Source: Erodium maritimum (Eukaryota > Streptophyta > Magnoliopsida > Geraniales > Geraniaceae). From it: a stretch of DNA of 64,000 bases. The translations under genes and the position numbers were made by a program. Location of the stretch: contig OY997589.1 of the NCBI GenBank assembly GCA_963921825.1, positions 76,368,523-76,432,522 of the forward strand. The letters are read 5' to 3'. Below are positions 1 through 10,900 of the stretch, piece after piece (position 1 is the first letter of the stretch; the number at the start of each line of letters is the position of its first letter). The notes under the pieces are model-generated. The model was not told the origin of the DNA. It was given only the letters and a program-made list of their open reading frames with translations, and made no database searches.

Positions 1-600
1 AGCTCTGCGATTCAGGGAGGAGGTGAGGGCGTGGGAGGGGGAGGAGGTGGAAGAGGGAGGAGGAGACGGCGGAGGTGGGGGTGGCCGGGGACGACGACGG
101 CGGAGGAGGGGGTGGCCGGAGACGACGCCGGAGAGGACGATGCTCGAACAGCTCCAGTTTTTTTTAATATAAATAAAATTAATTTTATAAAAAAATAAAA
201 ATGCTTTTTGATATATAAAACTGTTTTTAATAAATAAAAAATTATAAAAAAACTGATTTTATGTATTTTTAAAATTAAAATCTGATTTTTTTGAAAATAA
301 AAGTTAAATTTATAAAAAAAAAACTTATTTTATTTTAAAATTAGTGAAATTTTCAGTTTAACACCCTAAACAATGAAGGGTATTATTGTCATTTCACTTA
401 TTTTCAAATTCTGATTCAATGGCATGAGATGAAAATTTGAGTAATAGTTAGGAGTATTTTGGACATTTTACCCATCTGGGTATGAAAGTGAAATTAAAAG
501 TTTGGTTTGGGTATGAAACTGATAAAAATTTATGTCAGGGTATCAAACTGAAATTAAATGTTTGCCAGGGTGGTAAAATGAAATTCTCCCTTTAAATTAT
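1..600. repeat. Purine-rich then AT-rich repeat DNA, no gene
   Basis: Positions 1-150 are a G/A-rich, low-complexity stretch of GGAGG and GGCGG runs. It passes abruptly into AT-rich DNA (150-360) with repeated 'ATAAAAACTGATTTTT'-like words, then a segment (360-600) with several GGGTATNAAA-type words. A similar order (gene-like GC-rich piece, then 'CTGATTTTTATAAATAAA' AT-rich DNA, then an end rich in GGTCAAATTAT) occurs at 17285-18250. I infer two members of one degraded DNA-transposon-like family. No open frame here looks like a protein. Confidence 0.35.
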
Positions 601-1992
601 GTTGTATTTAAATATGGTTTGTGGTCTCAATATTTTAACGCATGATAGCCCGTAAATATAGATGATTAATAAAAATAAAACATGTAGTCTCGAATAACGT
701 ATTGATTCAATAAAATAAACTATACCGAAAACAACATAGGGCCCAAAAATAACTACACAGCCCTAGAAAAGCAAAAAAGAACTTAACAGTCTAGAAACAT
801 GATTCCATAGGAATACTCTGAACTCGGCTAAATGAACTGATGTCAAAGGTGCGTGTAACTCTTTACAAAATGCATCCGTTTTCTGGCTACGACTGTGCAT
901 ATCCTCAATTTCCTGAAACCATGACCAACATTCACCTGCCGATGGAGATAAAGACAACGAATTACAAGAAGAAATAAACGGAGACGGGAACTTGGAAATC
1001 ACAATGCACAACGAGCACAATCAGAATTGGCAAATCAGTATGTACCCATAATGATTAGGGTATGTTACATCCAAGACAGTAAATAAGTAACCTGTTACAA
1101 AATCCAACATTGCATAATTCACAAGAATGAATTCTTGTGAGTGTGCAGTCACTGAAATTAGCAAGACCGTTCCTAGCTTAACACTATGACCGAGGGCAAA
1201 GACAGTTCCTAGTTCTTAGTTTACCTATTATTTGCAATGTTAAAAATTTACCCGGATACTACTCTAATACTTAATTCATCTACCGTTACAAAGATTAAAG
1301 ACAGTATATTCAAGGTCAGTACTCGACTAGTTAAAATTGGATACGAATTGTTTCCGCCTTAAAAGTATATTTGTTGGATTGATAAATCAAGTAGTTATGT
1401 GTTCAACCTTTTCAAACAAACAAAAAAACTAAGTCCCTCATAAACCAAAGGTTAAGACTCAAATGGCTATGACTACAGATGAAAACCAAAAACCGAAGAA
1501 GCGGGAGGCAGTGTTCTGGCCTTGTTTTAGGAGAATTTGCAGGAAATAGAAGGGAGGTTCTGGTCCAAAGTATCTTTTGACCAAACTCTGTCCTCAGATT
1601 AAACCAATCTCCAACACATCATTATTAACAATAATATACTAAATTCAAATTGATCACATCAACTTCTATGCTAAATATTGAAGCATCATGTATCTAATAT
1701 GACATTTTCTTCTTTCTGTATTTGTTAGAATCAAATCTCTTTCAGGTATGAACACATGTTCATATGCTTTCATCACTAGTGATTTGAAGGAGTGTTCTAG
1801 ATAGGCATTAATGCAACTAGCAACTTGATAACAAAACTTGAACTTGCTACCAACAAGTCCCAAGGCAATAATTTAGCATAGCACTGAAGCTTACCATCAT
1901 TCATCTACCATTACAAAGATTAATTCCTCAGCAATAAAACCCACAACATTCCAAACAAAATAAACCAAAATTTGAATACTGACCTTAAGAGA
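601..1992. other. Intergenic, no gene recognised
   Basis: AT-rich unique-looking DNA downstream of the small membrane-protein gene on the minus strand. Short open frames (763-1020 and 1666-1863, both minus) show no recognisable domain or coding bias. The part near 1900-1992 may be 3' UTR of the minus-strand gene that ends at 1993. Confidence 0.4.
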
Positions 1993-2355
1993 TTACTGGC
2001 CACGCTTGATCTCCTTACCAAGCAACTCGCTCATCTGTTTCATGATTTGGCGGATCTCTTCTGCATCCTTTTTCTGCTTCTTGTTAAGCTGCCACATTTT
2101 CTCCTCCATCTCCTTCATGAAATTCTCAGCCTCAACCATGGATTCGGATCTCGCTTTGGAGAAGAGATAGAAAACGAGGATACAGCAGGCAAACACGACG
2201 AATGTCTCAACGGAGAAGTTGAGTGTAAGGTACCAAATTAAGAATCCGGAAACCAAGTATCCGGCGGTGACCCTCATACCAATCTGCCGTGCCAACTTCA
2301 TCTTCTTAAAGAAGAAGCGTACAAGAGAAGAGAGGAAGCACCACGGCACAGACAA
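1993..2355 (-). CDS. Small membrane protein with C-terminal coiled coil, unknown function
   Basis: The single-exon open frame encodes up to 120 aa; an internal Met at residue 19 (MKLARQIG) is a plausible true start. Two hydrophobic stretches (about residues 32-46 and 51-65) suggest a membrane hairpin. A highly charged helix follows (about 68-118, rich in E, K, Q and M with heptad-like spacing) that should form a coiled coil. The family is not recognised. Support that it is a real gene comes from a diverged, frameshifted relative at 7386-7680 (minus) sharing the RQIGMR motif, the hydrophobic core and the basic/acidic tail. An LTR retrotransposon sits about 136 bp upstream of the first ATG, in the likely promoter. 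Function cannot be assigned; a role at a membrane with a cytosolic coiled-coil partner is only inference. Confidence 0.6.
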   Translation of the reverse strand: MSVPWCFLSSLVRFFFKKMKLARQIGMRVTAGYLVSGFLIWYLTLNFSVETFVVFACCILVFYLFSKARSESMVEAENFMKEMEEKMWQLNKKQKKDAEEIRQIMKQMSELLGKEIKRGQ

Positions 2356-2491
2356 AGGGAGGAGGGAGATACAGTTGCTACTTGCTAGGGTTAAATTAGA
2401 TACATGTTATTGGGTTCAAATATTTGGATTGGGCCAGAATGGGAGGTTCCCCTCCTCCCATTCTTCTAGCACTACCTTAAAATTTGTTCGT

Positions 2492-2834
2492 TGTTAGGAA
2501 CGAGCAACCAAGACGGCGTCGTGGCGGCAACACACATATGAGAGGGCCAGTTGGGCCGAATGGGCAAGAGTGGTTAAGGCCATTAAGGACCACTTAGTCG
2601 ATGGCATAGGCCCATTAAGTTGTAAGTGTGTAGTTCACAGGGGCCAGGGGATATAACCCAGAGTCTGTCTTCGTTTCTTCATTCGGAACATTGTGGTCAT
2701 TTCTGTGAAGTTGTATATGTAGAGAGAGGATTGAGAGAGAGAGGCTTGAGTCTGAGGGGCTAGGCTCTACTGTTCTTCATCTTCTTCAATAAATAAACCA
2801 TAAATAGTTTCAATCGTGTATTGAGTTCATAACA
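2492..2834 (+). repeat. 5' LTR
   Basis: A 343-bp repeat bounded by TG...CA. It contains AATAAATAAACCATAAA near its 3' part, a plausible polyadenylation region. It is nearly identical to 5626-5968. Confidence 0.95.
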
Positions 2835-2837
2835 AAT

Positions 2838-2849
2838 TGGTATCAGAGC
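2838..2849 (+). other. Primer-binding site, tRNA-iMet type
   Basis: TGGTATCAGAGC lies 3 nt after the 5' LTR. This is the standard plant LTR-retrotransposon site complementary to the 3' end of initiator methionine tRNA. Confidence 0.93.
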
Positions 2850-2870
2850 CCTAGATCCCGCGAACACGGC

Positions 2871-4184
2871 ATGTTTTCATCGGAGATGGGTTGGGAATCA
2901 CCGGAATCGGAGACGGAATGGGAAGCTTCCGTCGCTTACGAGCCCAATTTTGGCGATTCCGACGAAAGGTGGCTCCATGAGGAAGATGACTACCAAGTCC
3001 AGTGGCCAGCGACATTTGTGGCTTCTCCAACATCGGTGACAAATTTCAGCCGGAGTTCACAGCAAACACAACCGGCGTCGTATGGGTTTTACGATCCCGA
3101 CGACGACTTGGTGTGTTTCACTCCGGGAAGAGGGGCGACAAGTTCTTGGTGGCAATCACAGCAACCACAACCAGCTCGGGATCAGATTCACAGCTTCGAC
3201 GACGATGTGGTGTGCTTCATGCCGGAGAGGACAAACCGATGCACAAGAATCCAATTTCAGGCGGCAGATCGGGCACGAGACCGATTCACGGCAGAGATGG
3301 AAAGATCAGCGAACTTGTAGGCGGCTTCGCGACAGGAAGAGGGGGCTACGCGTCGAGAGGTCGACGCCGACGCCCATCATCCGCCGGTGCAAGGCCTTGC
3401 CGAGGGAGTGCAGCAGATCAACCCCCGTGTGGAGGCCATCGACAGACGATCGGAGCGTACGGCGGAACAGTTCTCTGAGATCCTCTCGTGGCTACGGAAT
3501 CTGGTGAGTCGTGTCGATCATCTCGAGCGGCGAAGGGACGCAGGCCAAAGAGCCATAGAAAACAAGGACGAATCGGCAACAAGACGGCCAACACCGGCCA
3601 TGACGGAGCCACCCAGACGAGAGGCCGTGTTGCCAACTTCACCGGGGGAGTCAAGGTGGGGCGAGGAAGCACCAATGGAATGTCGTAAAGAGCGAGAGCG
3701 GGGTGCGCAAGACCGGATTGTGAACTCTGTGCACAGTTTGTTCAAGGTCGGTCCGTACACCAATGGATACCTCCAGTTTCTCGATGGCGTCGATCTCTTG
3801 CTCCGAGAAGTATCTACCGGGGAAGAATTGATGCTTGAAGAATCGGTCGCACCGAAACAAGTGCCAGACATCGGTAACTTGGACGGGAAGGCCCAGAGTA
3901 CCCGACAAGTACGTCCGGAGGGACGGAGTCAATTCCGGAACGATGCAGACGCCATGTTTGAAGCCATACCGAACATAAAATGTGAGGTAATTGAAGCTTT
4001 CTCCATAGGCTTTTGCTTTCATGTTCCTGTTGTGGAAGGTTATGGATTGTTGTTTTGGAGAACCGGAATTGGTACAAATTGTTGGGGGTGTGAGCGTGTT
4101 AAAGTACAGTCAATCTTGTTTGGGTTCGATTACCATGACTGGGTTGCGAACGGGAATTGGCACTCCGGAGAGAGTGGGTTATGA
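2871..4184 (+). pseudogene. Gag-like reading frame of the LTR element, one in-frame stop
   Basis: The frame opening with ATG at 2871 (MFSSEMGWES) runs to a TAG at 3318-3320. It continues in the same phase without another stop to 4184, so it is one roughly 437-codon frame broken by a single nonsense codon. The N-terminal part is acidic with an internal repeat (DDDLVCFTPGR about residues 77-87, then DDDVVCFMPER about 114-124). The middle (about residues 170-225) has a heptad-like region with EAIDRRSERTAEQFSEIL, as in the coiled-coil part of plant gag proteins. No zinc knuckle is seen. The identity as gag is inferred from position after the primer-binding site, not from a recognised domain. Confidence 0.55.
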
Positions 4185-5612
4185 TTCTGGGGGTGTGGGA
4201 GGTTTATTGTGTGGGAATTATGGGAAATTTTGGAATACTTATTATCAGTATAGGGTTGGAGTTAGTAGCTGCATTGGTAGTATTGAGACATTGGAAGTGA
4301 CAGTAGCTCGGAAGTGTGATGATCTTGTCATTTGGGGAAGTCACGATAGCACAGTAGACAATTGGGTTAATTGGTTGGAGAAGGTGAAGAAGTCTGGAGC
4401 TCTAGGCACAGTGAATTCAAGGTCTTGGTGGGGAGAAAATAGATGTTAGGAATCAAACAAGATTATGTCATACTGAGGGGGTGGGAATGGGTAATTGGTG
4501 ACACATTCATGTTGGAATAGTGTGATGAATCCGAAGAATACAATGGAGAGGGACTGAATTTGTGGGAAAATGTTGATGCTTTTTCGATGATTAAAATTCT
4601 TGCTCAAGCTTTTAAAAAGGGATAAGGTCACGCATTATGATTCGAGTGGTAGGAGACACCAATTGTCTGCAGCAACAGGAGCAAGGAGTTCGGGTAAGCA
4701 TCTAGGCTTGAGGACAAGCCTTTCAAAAGGAGACGATAGTGTTTTAGGCTCACCTCAGTTCGCTAAGATTCTAGAGCCAAGAGAGTCTTTTGTTATTAAC
4801 CTTGTTGAGCATGAAAAGTTGGCAGAATTATTATATGCACTGGGTTCTCAAATGAGGATTAAAATGGATGATTGTGTTAGTCATTCATTAAAAGGGTTGG
4901 CTGATTGGCATGGGCTTAAGGCTACTACAAGTGAGGGATTGTAGTGGGTTCTCAGAGGAGGGAGGAATTGTTGTTGTTGTCTGAAATTGGCACTGAGGTG
5001 TCAAACCTGCCTGGAAATTCAGCTAGCATATGGGAAGTTCTGGTGAGTGCAAGCAGATGCTTTACATCGGATATTGTTACAACATTGGGGGTTGTGGGAA
5101 TAAGCGTGATGACGGTTGTACTAGTGAAGGAAGAGCAAGGAGTTGAGCTAATAAACCTAAATGAGGTAGATGATCCTGTTGCAGAAAAGAGGAGCTCGAT
5201 GCTAGCTTCCATAGTCATGTTCTGGAGGGAGAGTTTAAGCTCTGGGGATGTGCCTTTTACAGTGAACGTAAGACCAAAGTGGTGCAAGGCATTGAGAAGG
5301 AAGCTTATCGTTGATACTTGATCAAGAGAGAGTCAGAAACTTCGAGGGCTTTGCAATCACTTGATGACGGGGGCGAAAGAATGGGAAGCTGAAGGCGATC
5401 ACTTGGGTTGGATATGATTTGGGAACTATTGAACTAAAAGAAAGCAGGTCGGAATCGGAAATATTGTTGTGCGAATTGTCTTCTTGATCATAAGCAATTG
5501 TTGTTCAGTGCTTGACCTTCAGCAACATACATGGTTGAGTGCCCTTGAAGCACTTACAGGTATGCTGGTGGTAAGGCTAGAAAGGGTCAACGCTGAGGCT
5601 TGAGGACAAGCC
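4185..5612 (+). other. 3' interior of the LTR element, unassigned frames
   Basis: Short open frames lie at 4021-4449, 4600-4944 and 4944-5321 on the plus strand. None shows reverse-transcriptase, integrase or protease motifs. The 4600-4944 frame (114 aa) has a reasonable protein-like composition but no recognised family. The 16-mer GGCTTGAGGACAAGCC occurs at 4705-4720 and again at 5597-5612, just before the purine tract. The interior may be degraded pol, captured host DNA, or both. Confidence 0.4.
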
Positions 5613-5625
5613 GAGGAAGGGGTAT
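5613..5625 (+). other. Polypurine tract
   Basis: GAGGAAGGGGTAT lies directly before the 3' LTR at 5626. It follows the GGCTTGAGGACAAGCC stem-loop-like 16-mer. This is the plus-strand primer position for LTR elements. Confidence 0.85.
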
Positions 5626-5968
5626 TGTTAGGAACGAGCAACCAAGACGACGTCGTGGCGGCAACACACATATGAGAGGGCCAGTTGGGCCGAATGGGCA
5701 AGAGTGGTTAAGGCCATTAAGGCCCACTTAGTCGATGGCATAGGCCCATTAAATTGTAAGTGTGTAGTTCACAGGGGCCAATGGATATAACCCAGAGTCT
5801 GTCTTCGTTTCTTCATTTGGAACATTGTGGTCATTTCTGTGAAGTTGTGTATGTAGAGAGAGGTTTGAGAGAGAGATGCTTGAGTCTGAGGGGCTAAGCT
5901 CTATTGTTCTTCATCTTCTTCAATAAATAAACCATAAATAGTTTCAATCGTGTATTGAGTTCATAACA
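5626..5968 (+). repeat. 3' LTR
   Basis: This 343-bp copy is equal in length to the 5' LTR, with a handful of base differences. It is followed by the TTCGT target duplication at 5969-5973. Confidence 0.95.
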
Positions 5969-5973
5969 TTCGT

Positions 5974-6700
5974 CTCATTTATGTCGTATGTACTTCCTCT
6001 TCTATGAATTCTGGTTCTATTATTACTGATCACTTTGTTCGACATGTTTCTTCCATAGAAATCAAGATACCAATTGATTTTCCCTTTCTAGTATTTGGGA
6101 TGATCCTTCACCAACACCCCAATATTATGAGGGACACTGATGTTCAAGGCAAGAAGCCTTCACCGTTATCTTTCAACTGGAAACGATTTAGAGGTTCATA
6201 TGTCATCAATGATGCCCTAACATCTGGACAGAAGAAACACAAATCTACAGGCTGCTCAAAGAATTCACATCATCCCAAGTCAACCGTTGTCAAAGTTCAA
6301 GCTGCACTGGCCATCCTAGAAGAGATTATACTAGACTTGAAGAAAGATGATGATGAAGATTTTTCAGAAAGTACTCAACTGGAAGCCTCCTCGTCTCGGT
6401 CTGATCTCTAGTAAAGCTTGGTGTCTTTGATTCCATCTGGTAGTTACTCTTGATAAACTTCAATCTTGGTTACTATTGCCTCAGATATGTCACATCTAAA
6501 ACTTGTGTTGTATTAAAACTCCTATGTACTTTCCTCCTCAAGATTGTGATTTAATGTGGTGATCCGATACTTCCGTCGGTTTATGATCTGCTTTTGATAA
6601 AGTACTGTCTTTTAAAGTATGTTTTCTTTGACCATTTTTTGAGGCAATCAAAGGGAGAAATGATAATATGATAACTGGTTGGTCGCATGTTTGATCACAT
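5974..6700 (+). mobile_element. Degraded retroelement-like remnant
   Basis: A 135-aa frame (6004-6411) ends in an acidic tail (DLKKDDDEDF). It resembles the plant 'putative transposon protein' coding pieces found in LTR-element debris, with the segment FGMILHQHPNI as the most characteristic part. About 230 bp further on, GGCAATCAAAGGGAGAAATG (6643-6662) resembles a purine tract preceding a 3' LTR. No bounding LTRs were found. The match is from memory of family style and is not proven. Confidence 0.35.
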
Positions 6701-7385
6701 AGCAAGTTGAAGAAGATTAGCTTCTTATCCTTACTATCATCCTTGTTCTCCTATTGATGTTGACATGTCTAACTCCACCGAAGAGAAATATGCTTGTCTA
6801 CAAAAATGCCCAAATGGGGATATTATTGCTAAATCTGTATTGGTCATTTGTGTGTCAAGTCAGATGTTAATAAGGATATTAGTAGACATCATTTGTGTGC
6901 AACCGGTACAAACAGAACGAAGATGTCAGCACATGACAGTAAATGACAACATGCGTGTGGGATGACTATCCGGTTAGAGGACTTGTTTCTTAATATGAAG
7001 ATACTTTCTTAATAGATATCTCCTCTATTATAGAAAGTCTTCAAGACAAGAAAACTAGTAGATTTACCTTGATCATGACTCTAGAGGTGGAGAAACCATA
7101 GGATCCATGGTACAAGGGTAATTAGAGTTATAGATACACGTACATTCACTCAAGCTCGGTTCAGATCAATCGATAATCTCATAGTTCATATCGTAAGCAA
7201 GATTCGTGAATGTATGTCCGTTGAGGACGATTGCTCGTGATCCTTGGTATATGAATTTGGATTCCTAACATGTTGCTGGAATTCCAAATGAAATAAACTA
7301 AGGAGAACGTTGTATGCTCATACTTTGATTCATAGTACGTATGTATACACAAATTCCTCAAACCAAAGAACTTACACAAGAATAA
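6701..7385. other. Intergenic, nothing recognised
   Basis: AT-rich DNA with only short frames (6765-6965 plus, 7179-7379 minus) that show no domain or conserved motif. Confidence 0.35.
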
Positions 7386-7680
7386 TTGACCCCTTCTTCA
7401 ATTAGTAGTGGCTTTAACTCTTTGATCTCCTTCTCAACCAAAATTTTCTCGATCAAATCATTTATTTCAACGTATTGCTCCTCAATCTTTTTCAACCACA
7501 GCTACGTATTTGTCGTATTTCGACTTGAAAAACAAATAGATAAGAAAGATGAAGCATCCAAACACGATAAGCATCAATTTTCTCGACATTGACTGGAAGA
7601 TTCCAAATTAAGGTGCCGCCGGCAAGCACGAACCCGCCGGAGCTCCTCATACCAATCTGCCGTGTGATTTTTCAGCTACT
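7386..7680 (-). pseudogene. Broken paralog of the small membrane/coiled-coil protein
   Basis: Read on the minus strand, this stretch begins with RQIGMR, as in the intact gene at 1993-2355. It shares the nucleotide run CTCATACCAATCTGCCGTG (7649-7667 here; 2273-2291 there). The matching hydrophobic segment (FGCFIFLIYLFF) lies in a different frame from the RQIGMR part, and stop codons interrupt the tail. The copy is therefore frameshifted and non-functional as a single protein. It sits about 250 bp upstream of the SETD9-like gene, in the opposite orientation. Confidence 0.65.
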
Positions 7681-7927
7681 ATATACATATGTATGTAGGG
7701 TTAGGTTTGATGGGCCTAATTTGGGTAACCCATAATCTAGTGGGCTTCCTAAATCTGTAAAGCCCAAGGATCAAAAGCCCATTTATCTCTGCTGTAGCTC
7801 TATGTCTGTAACCTCTCCACTGTCTACGCTGATTAAACCCTTCTGCAGATTTGAGATTGTGAGCATCAAATTCAGTGACAGAGCTCAAGCTCTAAGATAA
7901 GCTCCCAGAGCTGAACTTGAATCATAG

Positions 7928-10900
7928 ATGGCTCATATGTTCCAGAAATTCCGAAAGGTATGTTTACGAACACGAATTCAGAGATGCGTTTCACGTTCTT
8001 CTTTCTCAAGTTGAGTTTTTTGGAATCGGGATTTGCAGGCTGTGAAGTCGATTGCTAAAAATCCGAGGCAGCTCCAATTTGAAGCAGACACAAATCGCCT
8101 TTTTCTCTATACAAGGTTCTTAACTTTTTTTTCCAAATTACAGCCCCAAATTGATTATTTGAAGTGACCCTATTCGTTTCTTCCCATTTCTGATTACACC
8201 TATTAGATTGACACGACATTTCTTTCTAGAATGTTAATGTTTACACCTACTGTGATTTGGAATTGAAATAAGACTTGATTTTTCAATTACTAAATTATGG
8301 GTCATTAAGACTCACACTTCCTATTTTTGTAGATGATGTGATCATTAGAATCAATTTCTTTTACTGTTTTTCCTCCTAGAATTCTTGTATAATTATGTAT
8401 CTCCATTGATCAATAACATGCAAGGGAGGATACATTATGTATACAAGCTATCTTGTTCAAAACATGAGAGAGGGATTGATTTGATTGTGATTTGGAATTA
8501 AAATCCGACTTGATTTCAATTACCAAATAATAGGTCTATCAGACACACATTTCATTTTCGCAGATAATGTAATTATTAGGATCAATATCTTTATTTCGTT
8601 TATTGTTTTTCCTCGTAAATTTTTTGTATGAATATGTATCTGCACATATAAGCGATGATACAACATAAGAGAGTGATTTATTGTGATTTGGACCTAAGTT
8701 ATGGGTAAATCGGATACACATTTCCTATTTCGAAGATAATGTTACCATTAGGATTCGTGTATACTCGCTTATATGCCACTGATCAATGGAGATACGTATT
8801 TATACAAGAATTCTAGGAGGAAACGGATAAAGAAATTGAGACTAATAATTACAATACCTACGTGATATGAAATGTGTAGATGATTCACCTTTAATTTAGT
8901 AATTGAAATCAAGTCTGATTTCAATTCCAAATCACCGTCAATACCTCTCTCGCATTCTGAGCATGATGCTGACTTTTTTTAGGTCTTTGATTATGACAAT
9001 AGGCAGAAATGTATAAATGATTGTAGTTTATGTGATTTATACTTCGTTGTTCACCCTTTTGGGTGTAATTTGAATTCATATCATAGTAATTAAAGTCTCT
9101 AGTCTTTAATTTTCAGCTATAATCTCTTGGGAAAAAATGCCACTGAAGCGGATGCGGAGGAGATCATCGACATGGCCAGTAGAGCCTCAGTTGATGATCA
9201 ACAGAAGCTGGTACAGGAAAACATCCATTCTCAAATGAAAACCTTCTGTGGTTCCCTGAATGATGTGCTTCTTCCTGATAAGAAAACAATAGAGCCTCTT
9301 AATCAGTCAAAATCAAATTCCACTCCCCTTGGAACTGGCCTTAGTTTTGCTGTTGGTAGAAGTGCTCCATCTACAGATCGCCATGGTGAGTTTTTTTCAC
9401 TTACTGAGTTTGTTTTTTTTGTTTTCGTTCACTGTGTGACATGTCTGGGATTGGTTGCCCTAATTCTTGGTTGTGGTTTGAACCTGAAACTTATCGATCA
9501 CAAAGTCTGTGTACGTCTTCACTTCAAGATTGTTTGTTGGGTTAATTGCAGATAACTCTTGCGCACTATACGTCTTTTGCGCATAACTATCTCCAACTTT
9601 AAAACGTTATTTACAACTGTCTAAACTTAAAAAAACAAACTCTTTTTTTTTTTGCAAAAAAATGATGCAAATGCCCTTGACCCAAATCTTAAAATATACC
9701 TTTTTTGTCTTTTTAATAGTTTTATCTTTTAAGGATTCTTGTTAAATCTACTAAACCGTTTTCTAGTTTCTACATCTAATCAAAATCTTTTTGGTAGTTA
9801 TGAAGTCTTTTTTTGAGATTAGGGTCAAAGGCATTTTCGTCATTTTCTAGCGAAAAAGAGCTATCCGCAACTTTTTAAAAGATTAGGTAGCCGAATGTAA
9901 AAGTTTAAAGTAGGGGATAGCTATATGCAAAACACGTATAGTATGCTATAGCTATTTGCAATTAACCCTATGAGAAAACCTAATATGCAATAGCTATTTG
10001 CAACTGACCCTATAAGAAAACCTAATGTATGTATGGATGCTGTGTCATGGTTGGTACTGATTCCAATAACTAGCTACAATAAGAGACATGCCCATTCTGG
10101 AAATGTCTCATAGGTTTATTTATTTTGATTTATGGGTCTGATTTGCGATGACTTTCCAGCACAGTTATACCCGAGACCAGGCCATTGAAGCGCGCTGAGG
10201 TCTCAAAGAAATTGAAAGATCTTATAGGTTACACACTCGATCTCAAACCATCTCTAATACCTCACGAAGAAGCTGGCCAAGGCTTATTCGTAGATGGTGA
10301 AGCTGAAGTTGGTTCTGTTCTAGCTCTGTACCCTGGTCTAATATACTCTCCTGCATACTACCGTTTCATCCCTGGATACCCAAGAGTGGATGAACAGAAC
10401 CCTTATTTGATCACAAGGTACGATGGGAATGTGATCAATGCCCAACCTTGGGGTTCTGGTGGTGAAACACGTGAGCACTGGAATGGCCTTACTGTTCCAG
10501 AGGCCAGGCCGCCAAACTTGGGAAGTGTTGATAAAGGTTCAGACCGGTTGTGGAAAGTGCTGAGCAAACCTTTGGAAGCATCACAATATGGGGCACGGAT
10601 TGGTGAGGTGTTGGAGCTGCGAAACCCGTTAGCTTTGGCTCATTTTGCAAATCACCCGGCAAAGGGTATGGAGCCAAATGTAATGATTTGCCCTTATGAC
10701 TTTCCATTGAGCGAGAAGGCCATGAGAAGCTACATTCCTAATATATCGTTTGGGAATGAAGAAGAAGCAAGTATGAGGAGGTTTGGGAGCTTTTGGTTCA
10801 AATCTTTCCGTTCTAGAGATGTTGGGCAGGATGTTCCTGTGCTGAGGACTCTTGTTCTGGTAGCTACAAGGGCACTCTGTGATGAAGAGCTTCTCCTGAA

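Larger units (their letters stand above)
2492..5968 (+). mobile_element. Complete non-autonomous LTR retrotransposon
   Basis: Two 343-bp LTRs (2492-2834 and 5626-5968) begin TGTTAGG and end CATAACA. They are flanked by a perfect 5-bp target duplication TTCGT (2487-2491 and 5969-5973). An initiator-Met-tRNA primer-binding site follows the left LTR and a purine tract precedes the right LTR. The 2.8-kb interior has a gag-like frame (2871-4184) with one in-frame stop. I find no protease, integrase, reverse transcriptase or RNase H signature, so the element must have been mobilised by another one. The LTRs differ at only a few positions by eye (for example GGCGTCG vs GACGTCG near their 5' ends), suggesting a fairly recent insertion. 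It landed upstream of the small membrane-protein gene. Confidence 0.95.

Noticed and set aside
2851-3042. Minus-strand frame in the LTR element as a gene
   Set aside because: Antisense to the gag-like frame, Pro/Arg-rich, no domain.
10160-10164. Exon 4 of the SETD9-like gene starting at 10160
   Set aside because: With exon 3 ending at 9385 this phase meets a TGA within ten codons; starting at 10165 keeps the frame.
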